NCBI RefSeq assembly: GCF_008364685.1
Contig: NZ_VTTL01000009.1
Span: 62,001 to 126,000 of the forward strand
Source of the DNA: Xanthobacter oligotrophicus
GTDB taxonomy: Bacteria; Pseudomonadota; Alphaproteobacteria; Rhizobiales; Xanthobacteraceae
Length of the DNA stretch: 64,000 bases
Reading direction: 5' to 3'
The notes under the pieces were generated by a model. The model ran no database searches and was not told the origin of the DNA. It saw only the letters and a list, made by a program, of their open reading frames with translations. Made by a program: the position numbers and the translations under genes. Positions 52,224 through 60,903 of the stretch are shown piece by piece (position 1 is the first letter of the stretch; each line of letters begins with the position of its first letter).

Positions 52224-54124
52224 TCAGGCGCCGCGCTCCAGCGCCGAGAGGCGCATGTAGAGGGTGGAGCGGGCGATGCCGAGGCGCCGGGCGGCGCGGG
52301 AGAGGTTGCCGCCGCAGGCGTCTACGGCGGCGCGGATCGCGGCTTCCTTCACCGCCTTGAGGTCGGTGGCCCGCGCCGTCTCTGTCGATTCCTCGCGGAT
52401 CTCCTGCGGCAGGTCGGCGATGTCGATCAGAGCGCCCTCGTCGTCACCGGTGCCGCCCATGGCCACCAGCATGTCCACCACGTTGCGCAATTCGCGCACA
52501 TTGCCGGGCCAGGCATAGGCCATGAGCGCCGCATGGGCGGCCGGCGAGAAGCGGGGCGGGGGCAGCCCGGCGCGAGCGGCGGCACTGCGACCGAAGTGGT
52601 CGAGCAGCACGGCCACGTCCTCGCCGCGCTCGCGCAAGGGCGGGATGCGCAGCGCAGCGCCGCGATGCGATAGAACAGGTCCTTGCGGAAACGCCCCGCC
52701 GCCACCTCGCCGGAGAGGTCGCGGTTGGTCATGGAGACGAGCCGCAGATTGACCCGCCGCCCATTATGCCCGCCGACGCGGTAGACGACGCCATCCTCCA
52801 GCACGCGCAGCAGGTAGGATTGCAGCTCCAGCGGCATCTCGCCGATCTCGTCGAGGCAGAGCAGGCCGCCGTCGGCCGCCTCCACCTTGCCCTGCTTGCC
52901 GGCGGCGTCGGCACCGGTGAAGGCACCCTTCTCGTAGCCGAACAGCTCGCTGGCGATGAGGTCCCGCGGCAGGCCGCCGCAATTGAGCGGCACGAACGGC
53001 CCGCAGGGCGCGCGCCCGCCATGGATGGCGCGGGCGAACACCTCCTTGCCCACGCCGGTCTCCCCTTCCAGCAGGATGGGAAGGCCGCTCTCGGCCATGC
53101 GCCGGGCCTTCTCCCGCACCTCGCGCATCACCGGGCTGTCGCCGATGATGGCCTCGAACGGCAGCACCTCCGGCTCCCGCGTCGCCTCGCGCAGCATCGG
53201 GCGGGGCTTGCGCGGGGTGTGGAGCACCACCACGCCGCCGATCTCCTCGCCGTCCTCGCGCACGATCTCCACACTGGCGCCCGGCAGCAGGGCCGCGACG
53301 CGCTCGGCCCAGGCCGCCGGCGCCACGTCGTTAAGCGCGGCGAGCCGGCCGTCGGCGATGAAGCGCCCGTTGCGGCGGGCCACCTCCTTCAGCGCGCGGT
53401 CGGTGGAATAGATGAGGGCGCCGGAGCGGCCGAAGGCGAGGATTTCCTCCGACAGCCACAGCGAGCGCTTGGAGAGGAAATGGCGCAGCACCTGCTCGTG
53501 CTCCATCTCCATGCGCCGGCCCAGCACCGCCTCGATCTGCTGGGCGAGGGCCACCGCGTGGGCGAGGTTCTGCGGGTTGAAAGTGTCGGTGGAGCCGGAG
53601 ACATCCACCGCGCCGATCACCGCCCCATGGCCGGGATGGCGCACCGGTGCGGCGGCGCAGGTCCAGCGCTGCACGCTGGCGCAGAAATGCTCGGCGGCGT
53701 GGATCTGCACCGGCCGGCCGCTGGCGAGGGCGGTGCCGATGGCATTGGTGCCGATCTGTGCTTCGCACCACAGGCCGCCGCGCTGGAGCTTCACTTCCTG
53801 GCCGGTATCCACCGCCCGCGCGTCGCCCTCGGTTTCGAGGATGGTGCCCTCGGTATCGGTGAGGATGAGCATGGAGCGCGCGTCGGAGAGCAGGTGGCGC
53901 GCCTCGTCCATGGCCGGGCGGGCGGCGGCGATGAGGCGTGTGTTCTGCTGCCGACGGCGATGCAGCTCCGCCTCGCTCACGAGGGGGGCTTCGGACCGGT
54001 TCGCCGTGATGGCGTGTTGCCGCGAGCGCTGCCAGGAGGCCAGCACCGCGGGGCGGACGACGGATGAGGCGATGCCGTCCTGGTGAAACGCCTCCCAGGC
54101 ACGGGCAATCTCGCGATATGGCAC
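52224..54124 (-). pseudogene. acxR: AcxR, sigma-54 activator of acetone carboxylase genes (apparent 1-base frameshift)
   Basis: The AcoR-type activator is split over two frames. The first (from ATG 54124) has the GAF sensor part, Walker A LLEGETGVGKEVF, the sigma-54 contact loop EKGAFTGADA and FRKDLFYRIAALR, and then turns to nonsense. The second resumes with PPLRERGEDVAVLLDHFGR, NVRELRNVVDMLV and the Fis-type HTH NLSRAARRLGIARSTLYMRL, ending at 52224. The span of 1901 bases is 3n-1: adding one base near 52651 (CTGCGCTGCGC to CTGCGCCTGCGC) restores IAALRLRIPPLRER and a 633-residue protein. As given, the protein would lose its DNA-binding end. Either a real mutation or a sequencing slip. Divergent to acxABC, which it should switch on with acetone or 2-propanol. 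Confidence 0.85.
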
Positions 54125-54380
54125 CAGCTCTGCCCTCCGGGCCGGGCGGCGCGGCGTTCCCGAAAGGCGCCGCCTAAGCCGTTGGCCAGCGTGCGCGTCC
54201 GCTCGGCTGATCAGCCGGCGCCGTGCCCGATGGCGGGTTCACTCCCTGACGTGCCGCATTCTATCCGCCGGTTGTTCCCCGTCGGCGGCGGCTTGGTCGG
54301 CAAGATAAGCGCAAGTTCGCGCCATGGGCAAGGCCCGCAGGGCGCGCAGTCGCAGTCGTTCGGGGCTGCCGCCAGGGCCT

Positions 54381-54408
54381 CGGACAACAAGTGTCCGGAA
54401 ACCGGACA
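54381..54408 (+). promoter_or_regulatory. Activator binding sites (three alternating half-sites) upstream of acxA
   Basis: CGGACA (54381-54386), ACAAG, TGTCCGG (54392-54398), AAA, CCGGACA (54402-54408). The last two form a perfect 7 bp dyad with a 3-base centre; the first two form a second dyad. They lie 80-105 bp before the -24 element, the right distance for a sigma-54 enhancer site bound by AcxR. The spacer 54125-54558 (434 bp) contains no gene. Confidence 0.7.
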
Positions 54409-54484
54409 GTCGAATTCTTCCATATTACATGATGCATTGCACAATATTCAGGTGAATCCGCGATTTTCTACAGTCGAACGCCTC

Positions 54485-54500
54485 TGGCACGCATCCTGCC
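54485..54500 (+). promoter_or_regulatory. Sigma-54 (-24/-12) promoter of acxABC
   Basis: TGGCACGCATCCTGCC fits TGGCACR-N4-YTGC: GG at 54486-54487 and GC at 54498-54499 are ten bases apart as required. It lies about 60 bp before the acxA start and agrees with an AcoR/AcxR-type activator gene next door. Confidence 0.85.
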
Positions 54501-54558
54501 ATTCCCATGGCGAGCCGGCACCGAAAAGTGAGGCCGGCATTAATGGGAGGACAACGGC

Positions 54559-56712
54559 GTGAACGTTCCTGTGGGACACCTGCGCAACGTCCAGGTGCTC
54601 GGCATCGATGCCGGCGGCACCATGACGGATACTTTCTTCGTGGACCAGGACGGCGACTTCGTCGTCGGCAAGGCCCAGTCCACGCCCCAGAACGAGGCCC
54701 TGGGCCTCATCGCCTCTTCTGAGGACGGGCTCGCCAACTGGGGCATGTCGCTCCACGACGCGCTCGCCCAGCTCCAGACCGGCGTCTATTCGGGCACCGC
54801 GATGCTCAATCGCGTGGTCCAGCGCAAGGGGCTGAAATGCGGCCTCATCGTCAATCGCGGCATGGAGGATTTCCACCGCATGGGCCGCGCGGTGCAGAGC
54901 CACCTCGGCTACGCCTATGAGGACCGCATCCACCTCAACACCCACCGCTACGACCCCCCGCTGGTTCCGCGCCACCTGACCCGTGGCGTGGTGGAGCGTA
55001 CCGACATGATGGGCACGCAGGTGATCCCCCTGCGCGAGGACACGGCGCGGGAGGCCGCCCGCGACCTGATCGCGGCCGATGCGGAAGGCATCGTCATCTC
55101 GCTGCTGCATTCCTACAAGAACCCGGTCAACGAGCGCCGCGTGCGCGACATCGTTTTGGAGGAAGTGGAGAAGAGCGGCAAGAAAATCCCGGTCTTCGCC
55201 TCCGCCGACTATTATCCGGTGCGCAAGGAAACCCACCGCACCAACACCACCATCCTGGAAGGCTACGCCGCCGAGCCCTCGCGGCAGACGCTCTTGAAGA
55301 TCTCCGACGCCTTCAAGGAACGGGGTACCAAGTTCGACTTCCGCGTGATGGCGACCCATGGCGGCACCATCTCCTGGAAGGCGAAGGAGCTGGCACGCAC
55401 CATCGTATCGGGTCCCATCGGCGGGGTGATCGGCGCGAAATATCTCGGCGAGGTGCTAGGCTACAAGAACATCGCCTGCTCGGACATCGGCGGCACCTCG
55501 TTCGACGTGGCGCTCATCACCCAGGGCGAGTTGACCATCAAGAACGACCCGGACATGGCCCGCCTCGTCCTGTCGCTGCCGCTGGTGGCCATGGATTCGG
55601 TGGGGGCGGGCGCCGGCTCCTTCATCCGCCTCGATCCCTACACCCGCGCCATCAAGCTGGGACCGGACTCGGCCGGCTACCGGGTGGGCGTGTGCTGGAA
55701 GGAGAGCGGCATCGAGACGGTGACCATCTCCGACTGCCACATGGTGCTGGGCTATCTCAACCCTGACAACTTCCTCGGCGGGGCGGTGAAGCTCGATCGC
55801 CAGCGCTCGGTGGATGCCATCAAGACCCAGATCGCCGATCCGCTCGGCCTGTCGGTGGAGGATGCCGCCGCCGGCGTCATTGAGCTGCTGGACAGCGACC
55901 TGCGCGACTATCTGCGAGCCATGATCTCCGGCAAAGGCTATTCGCCGGCGAGCTTCGTGTGCTTCTCCTATGGTGGCGCCGGCCCGGTCCACACCTATGG
56001 CTACACCGAAGGCCTCGGCTTCGAGGACGTGATCGTGCCGGCCTGGGCGGCGGGCTTCTCCGCCTTCGGCTGCGCGGCTGCGGACTTCGAGTATCGCTAC
56101 GACAAGTCCCTCGACATCAACATGCCGACGGAAACCCCCGATGCCGACAAGGAGAAGGCCGCAGCCACCCTCCAGGCGGCGTGGGAGGAACTGACCAAGA
56201 ACGTGCTCGAAGAGTTCAAGCTGAACGGCTATGCGCCGGAGCAGGTGACGCTCCAGCCCGGCTACCGCATGCAGTATCGCGGGCAGCTCAACGACCTGGA
56301 GATCGAGAGCCCGCTGGCGCAGGCTCAAACCGCCGCCGACTGGGACCAACTGACGGAGGCCTTCAACGCCACCTACGGCCGGGTTTATGCCGCCTCCGCC
56401 CGCTCGCCGGAGCTGGGCTATTCGGTCACCGGCGCCATCATGCGCGGCATGGTGCCGATCCCCAAGCCCAAGATCCCGAAGGAGCCGGAGGAGGGCGAGA
56501 CCCCGCCCGAGAGCGCCAAGATCGGCACCCGCAAGTTCTATCGCAAGAAGCGGTGGGTGGATGCGCAGCTCTACCACATGGAGTCGCTGCGCCCGGGCAA
56601 CCGGGTGATGGGCCCCGCCGTGATCGAATCCGACGCCACCACCTTCGTGGTGCCCGACGGCTTCGAGACCTGGCTCGACGGCCACCGCCTGTTCCACCTG
56701 CGCGAAGTGTGA
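54559..56712 (+). CDS. acxA: Acetone carboxylase beta subunit
   Basis: A 717-residue protein of the hydantoinase A/oxoprolinase superfamily. The N-terminal ATP-binding loop is VLGIDAGGTMTDTFFVDQDG, and further family motifs are ACSDIGGTSFDVALITQGEL, MDSVGAGAGSFIRLDP and VCFSYGGAGPVHTYGYTEG. With AcxB and AcxC it forms the (alpha-beta-gamma)2 enzyme that turns acetone, bicarbonate and ATP into acetoacetate, AMP and phosphate. The beta subunit hosts the nucleotide sites. Start is GTG at 54559, eight bases after GGGAGG. The size fits the known subunit of about 78 kDa. Confidence 0.96.
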   Translation: MNVPVGHLRNVQVLGIDAGGTMTDTFFVDQDGDFVVGKAQSTPQNEALGLIASSEDGLANWGMSLHDALAQLQTGVYSGTAMLNRVVQRKGLKCGLIVNRGMEDFHRMGRAVQSHLGYAYEDRIHLNTHRYDPPLVPRHLTRGVVERTDMMGTQVIPLREDTAREAARDLIAADAEGIVISLLHSYKNPVNERRVRDIVLEEVEKSGKKIPVFASADYYPVRKETHRTNTTILEGYAAEPSRQTLLKISDAFKERGTKFDFRVMATHGGTISWKAKELARTIVSGPIGGVIGAKYLGEVLGYKNIACSDIGGTSFDVALITQGELTIKNDPDMARLVLSLPLVAMDSVGAGAGSFIRLDPYTRAIKLGPDSAGYRVGVCWKESGIETVTISDCHMVLGYLNPDNFLGGAVKLDRQRSVDAIKTQIADPLGLSVEDAAAGVIELLDSDLRDYLRAMISGKGYSPASFVCFSYGGAGPVHTYGYTEGLGFEDVIVPAWAAGFSAFGCAAADFEYRYDKSLDINMPTETPDADKEKAAATLQAAWEELTKNVLEEFKLNGYAPEQVTLQPGYRMQYRGQLNDLEIESPLAQAQTAADWDQLTEAFNATYGRVYAASARSPELGYSVTGAIMRGMVPIPKPKIPKEPEEGETPPESAKIGTRKFYRKKRWVDAQLYHMESLRPGNRVMGPAVIESDATTFVVPDGFETWLDGHRLFHLREV

Positions 56713-56736
56713 GGGCGACGTTCCCGACCCCTCCGC

Positions 56737-56850
56737 CCGTCATGGCCGGGCTTGTCCCGGCCATCCACGCCTCGCCACCGGGTGCGATGCGCCGAGCATT
56801 GCGCGAGCGGCTCGGCGTGGATGCCCGGGACAAGCCCGGGCATGACGGCG
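56737..56850. repeat. Paired palindromic repeats between acxA and acxB
   Basis: CCGTCATGGCCGGGCTTGTC (continuing CCGGCCATCCACGCC to 56771) and its inverted partner GGCGTGGATGCCCGGGACAA (continuing GCCCGGGCATGACGG, 56814-56850). Each unit is itself a hairpin and the two can also pair with each other around a 42 bp centre. The unit resembles a dispersed Rhizobiales repeat and also occurs once at 19537-19567. Confidence 0.8.
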
Positions 56851-56896
56851 GGCGGAACACCCAATCCGAGTCAACGAACTCAAAGGAAACGACCCC

Positions 56897-59227
56897 ATGA
56901 ACGTGACTGTAGACCAGAGCACCCTCGCGGGTGCGACGCGCGGCATCGTGCGCGGCGGCGAGACGCTGAAGGAGCATCGCGACCGCCTCATGGCCGCCAC
57001 CAAGGCCACCGGCCGCTACGCCGGCCTGAAGACGCTGGAGCTGCGCGAGCGCGAGCCCATCCTCTACAACAAGCTGTTCTCGCGCCTGCGGGCCGGCGTG
57101 GTGGATGCCCGCGAGACTGCCAAGAAGATCGCCGCTTCCCCCATCGTGGAGCAGGAGGGCGAGCTGTGCTTCACCCTCTACAACGCGGCGGGCGACAGCC
57201 TTCTCACCTCCACCGGCATCATCATCCATGTGGGAACCATGGGTGCCGCCATCAAATACATGATCGAGAACAATTGGGAGGCCAATCCCGGCGTCCATGA
57301 CAAGGACATCTTCTGCAACAATGACAGCCTGATCGGGAACGTGCACCCGTGCGACATCCACACCATCGTCCCCATCTTCTGGGAAGGTGAGCTGATCGGC
57401 TGGGTGGGCGGCGTCACCCACGTCATCGACACCGGCGCGGTGGGGCCGGGCTCCATGGCCACCGGGCAGGTGCAGCGCTTCGGCGACGGCTATTCCATCA
57501 CCTGCCGCAAGGTGGGCGCCAACGACATCCTGTTCCGCGACTGGCTGCACGAAAGCCAGCGCATGGTGCGTACCACACGCTACTGGATGCTGGACGAGCG
57601 CACTCGCATCGCCGGCTGCCACATGATCCGCAGGCTGGTGGAAGAGGTGGTGGCGGAAGAAGGCATCGAGGCCTACTGGAAGTTCGCCTACGAGGCGGTG
57701 GAGCATGGCCGGCTGGGACTTCAGGCCCGCATCAAGGCCATGACCATCCCCGGCACCTACCGGCAGGTGGGCTTCGTGGACGTGCCCTATGCCCATGAGG
57801 ACGTGCGGGTGCCGTCTGATTTCGCCAAGCTCGACACCATCATGCACGCGCCCTGCGAGATGACCATCCGCCGGGACGGCACGTGGCGCCTCGACTTCGA
57901 GGGGGCGAGCCGCTGGGGCTGGCACACCTACAACGCCCACCAGGTGAGCTTCACCTCAGGCATCTGGGTGATGATGACCCAGACCCTCATCCCCTCCGAG
58001 ATGATCAATGACGGCGCCGCCTACGGCACCGAGTTCCGCCTGCCCAAGGGCACCTGGATGAACCCGGACGACCGCCGCGTCGCCTTCTCCTACAGCTGGC
58101 ACTTCCTGGTGTCGGCCTGGACGGCGCTGTGGCGCGGCCTGTCGCGCTCCTACTTCGGGCGCGGCTATCTGGAGGAGGTGAACGCCGGCAACGCCAACAC
58201 CTCCAACTGGCTGCAGGGCGGCGGCTTCAACCAGTATGACGAGATCCACGCCGTGAACTCGTTCGAGTGCGCCGCCAACGGCACCGGGGCCACCGCGGTG
58301 CAGGACGGCCTTTCCCACGCCGCCGCCATCTGGAACCCGGAAGGCGACATGGGCGACATGGAGATCTGGGAACTGGCCGAGCCGCTGGTCTATCTCGGCC
58401 GACAGATCAAGGCGTCCTCGGGCGGCTCCGGCAAGTATCGCGGCGGCTGCGGCTTCGAGAGCCTGCGCATGGTCTGGAATGCCAAGGACTGGACCATGTT
58501 CTTCATGGGCAACGGCCACATCTCCTCCGATTGGGGGCTGATGGGCGGTTATCCGGCGGCCTCCGGCTATCGCTTCGCCGCCCACAAGACCAACCTGAAG
58601 GAGCTGATCGCGTCCGGCGCCGAGATCCCGCTCGGCGGCGACACCGACCCGGAGAACCCCACCTGGGACGCCATGCTGCCCGACGCCCAGATCAAGCGCG
58701 ACAAGCAGGCCATCACCACCGAGGAGATGTTCTCCGACTACGACCTCTACCTCAACTACATGCGCGGCGGCCCCGGCTTCGGCGATCCGCTGGATCGTGA
58801 ACCACAGGCGGTGGCCGACGACATCAACGGCGGCTACGTGCTGGAGCGCTTCGCCGGCGATGTCTATGGCGTCGTGGTGAGGAAGGGGGCGGACGGGCAG
58901 TATGGCGTGGACGAGGCCGCCACCGCCGCCGCCCGCGCCCAGATCCGCAAGGATCGCCTCGCCAAGTCCGTTCCGGTCTCCGAATGGATGAAGGGCGAGC
59001 GCGAGAAGATCCTCGCCAAGGATGCGGGCACGCAGGTGCGGCAGATGTTCGCCGCCTCCTTCAAGCTCGGCCCGCGCTTCGAGAAGGACTTCCGCGCCTT
59101 CTGGACCCTGCCCGACAGCTGGACGCTGCCGGAGGAAGAGATCGGCGTGCCCACCTACGGCTCGCGCTATTCCATGGACATCTCCGAACTGCCCGACGTG
59201 CACACCGTGCAGTTCGTGGAGGAATGA
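56897..59227 (+). CDS. acxB: Acetone carboxylase alpha subunit
   Basis: A 776-residue member of the hydantoinase B/oxoprolinase family. Key parts: KDIFCNNDSLIGNVHPCDIH (acidic/His metal-binding cluster), IPIFWEGELIGWVGGVTHVI-type segment VPIFWEGELIGWVGGVTHV, and GCGFESLRMVWNAKDWTMFF. In the known enzyme the alpha subunit carries the manganese site where acetone and carboxyphosphate react. Start: ATG at 56897 after AAAGGAAAC. Separated from acxA by 184 bp with the palindromic repeats, and from acxC by 81 bp. Confidence 0.96.
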   Translation: MNVTVDQSTLAGATRGIVRGGETLKEHRDRLMAATKATGRYAGLKTLELREREPILYNKLFSRLRAGVVDARETAKKIAASPIVEQEGELCFTLYNAAGDSLLTSTGIIIHVGTMGAAIKYMIENNWEANPGVHDKDIFCNNDSLIGNVHPCDIHTIVPIFWEGELIGWVGGVTHVIDTGAVGPGSMATGQVQRFGDGYSITCRKVGANDILFRDWLHESQRMVRTTRYWMLDERTRIAGCHMIRRLVEEVVAEEGIEAYWKFAYEAVEHGRLGLQARIKAMTIPGTYRQVGFVDVPYAHEDVRVPSDFAKLDTIMHAPCEMTIRRDGTWRLDFEGASRWGWHTYNAHQVSFTSGIWVMMTQTLIPSEMINDGAAYGTEFRLPKGTWMNPDDRRVAFSYSWHFLVSAWTALWRGLSRSYFGRGYLEEVNAGNANTSNWLQGGGFNQYDEIHAVNSFECAANGTGATAVQDGLSHAAAIWNPEGDMGDMEIWELAEPLVYLGRQIKASSGGSGKYRGGCGFESLRMVWNAKDWTMFFMGNGHISSDWGLMGGYPAASGYRFAAHKTNLKELIASGAEIPLGGDTDPENPTWDAMLPDAQIKRDKQAITTEEMFSDYDLYLNYMRGGPGFGDPLDREPQAVADDINGGYVLERFAGDVYGVVVRKGADGQYGVDEAATAAARAQIRKDRLAKSVPVSEWMKGEREKILAKDAGTQVRQMFAASFKLGPRFEKDFRAFWTLPDSWTLPEEEIGVPTYGSRYSMDISELPDVHTVQFVEE

Positions 59228-59308
59228 TCCCTCCACTGGGCGGCGGCGACAGCCGCCGCTACCGCCCATTTTTTCCTTGGAAATCAAACATCAAGTGGAG
59301 GAAACACC

Positions 59309-59815
59309 ATGGCCTATACCCGCTCGAAGATCGTCGATCTCGTGGATGGCAAAATCGATCCCGATACGCTGCACCAGATGCTCTCCACCCCCAAGGACCC
59401 GGAGCGGTTCGTGACCTATGTGGAGATCCTGCAGGAGCGCATGCCGTGGGATGACAAGATCATCCTGCCGCTCGGCCCCAAGCTCTTCATCGTGCAGCAG
59501 AAGGTCTCCAAGAAATGGACCGTGCGCTGCGAATGCGGCCACGATTTCTGCGACTGGAAGGACAATTGGAAGCTTCACGCCCGCGTCCATGTGCGCGACA
59601 CGCCGCAGAAGATGGAGCAGATCTATCCCCGCCTCATGGCGCCGACGCCGTCCTGGCAGGTGATCCGCGAATATTTCTGCCCGGAATGCGGCACCCTTCA
59701 TGATGTGGAGGCGCCTACCCCCTGGTATCCGGTGATCCACGATTTCTCGCCGGATATCGAGGGCTTCTACCAGGAGTGGCTGGGCCTGCCGGTGCCGGAG
59801 CGGGCCGACGCCTGA
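59309..59815 (+). CDS. acxC: Acetone carboxylase gamma subunit
   Basis: A 168-residue protein matching the gamma subunit: TRSKIVDLVDGKIDPDTLHQ, WTVRCECGHDFCDWKDNWKL and EYFCPECGTLHDVEAPTPWY. The CxC...C and CxxC pairs form the structural zinc site found in this subunit. Start: ATG at 59309 after GGAGGAAAC. Last gene of the operon, followed by a strong terminator. Confidence 0.96.
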   Translation: MAYTRSKIVDLVDGKIDPDTLHQMLSTPKDPERFVTYVEILQERMPWDDKIILPLGPKLFIVQQKVSKKWTVRCECGHDFCDWKDNWKLHARVHVRDTPQKMEQIYPRLMAPTPSWQVIREYFCPECGTLHDVEAPTPWYPVIHDFSPDIEGFYQEWLGLPVPERADA

Positions 59816-59836
59816 TCTGGTCGAACGCAAGCGAAG

Positions 59837-59863
59837 ACGGGGGCGGGCGACCGCCCCCGTTTT
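59837..59863 (+). terminator. Intrinsic terminator of the acx operon
   Basis: ACGGGGGCGG, loop GCGA, CCGCCCCCGT, then TTTC, 22 bp after the acxC stop. A perfect 10 bp stem. Confidence 0.9.
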
Positions 59864-59879
59864 CGCGCGACGCTCCGGT

Positions 59880-60746
59880 TCAGGACGCCTCGATCTTCGT
59901 CTGTGTCGCCGAAGCGGCGCGTCGCCGCCCGCGCGCGGGTGCCGCCTCCCGGCGCTGGGCGGCGAGCAGGGCCAGGGCGAGCCCCGCCCCCAGCACCCAC
60001 AAGGCGGGGCGCGGGCCGAGATCGAGGGAGAGGTTCGCCTCCGCCACCAGCCACGGATCCACCCGCGTGGCGAGGCCGTACCACAGCACTTCCACCCCAG
60101 CCGTCAGCAGCGCGGACAGCACGGCAAGGCCTGCGACGCCCAGCGGCGTCACGTCGCCGGCGAGGCGCACGGCGATGCGGTACGCGAACAGGAACACGAA
60201 CAAGCCGGCCATGAGCACCGGCTCGGTCACGTCCAGCTTCGATTGCAGAAAGAAATGCACCGCGCCCAGCAGGGCGATGCCATAGACCGCCATGTGCAGC
60301 CGGTTCCACCGTTCTGTTCCAAGCCGGCGGATGGCGCCGTCGAACGAGGTGGCTCCGAGCGCGATGAGCAGCATCAGCGCCACCGCGCCGATGGTGAGAT
60401 AGATGCGCAGCACGATCTCGCTCAGCGCCCGGCCAGCGCCCTGGTCCACGACGAATAGCAGCAGGTGGAAGGCGGCGTAGAACAGCGCCGCGAGGCCGAA
60501 GATGCGGCGCCCGAAATAAAGCTTCGGATAGGACAAGAGCTTGCGCAGCGGCGTGATGGCGAGGGTCACGGCGAGGAAGCGGATGGCCCACAGGCCGGTA
60601 AAGTGGATGGCCTCGGTCCACGGCCGGGCGCCAAGCATGCCGTTGGCGGCAAGGCCGGCGAGCCAGACTGCCGGCAGTATCGTGGCCACAATGAAGAGCG
60701 TCTTCTCGGGACTGAACTTGCCGGAGCGTTCGTGGAAGAGGGGCAT
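59880..60746 (-). CDS. msrQ: MsrQ, heme-binding membrane subunit of the methionine sulfoxide reductase
   Basis: A 288-residue membrane protein with six main helices and the ferric-reductase-like His pattern (FHLLLFVVDQ, RLHMAVYGIALLGAVHFF). FGRRIFGLAALFYAAFHLLL and YRIAVRLAGDVTPLG are typical of MsrQ. MsrQ passes electrons from the quinone pool to periplasmic MsrP, which repairs oxidised methionine. The usual msrP partner is not adjacent: upstream is the convergent acx operon and downstream a DUF533 gene. The basic tail RGRRRAASATQTKIEAS is longer than usual. Confidence 0.88.
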   Translation of the reverse strand: MPLFHERSGKFSPEKTLFIVATILPAVWLAGLAANGMLGARPWTEAIHFTGLWAIRFLAVTLAITPLRKLLSYPKLYFGRRIFGLAALFYAAFHLLLFVVDQGAGRALSEIVLRIYLTIGAVALMLLIALGATSFDGAIRRLGTERWNRLHMAVYGIALLGAVHFFLQSKLDVTEPVLMAGLFVFLFAYRIAVRLAGDVTPLGVAGLAVLSALLTAGVEVLWYGLATRVDPWLVAEANLSLDLGPRPALWVLGAGLALALLAAQRREAAPARGRRRAASATQTKIEAS

Positions 60747-60903
60747 GGGGTGTTCGCTCGCGTCCTTCGCTGCGCATGGGGAGGGGGGCGTTTCCGCCCC
60801 GGACGAAACGGCCTCTGCCGGCCGCTCCGCTTCCCATTACGCCCGGCGGCGGGGCGCCGTTACGACCCCGCCGCGCACGATGGCGTGAGCATAGCCCACG
60901 CTC

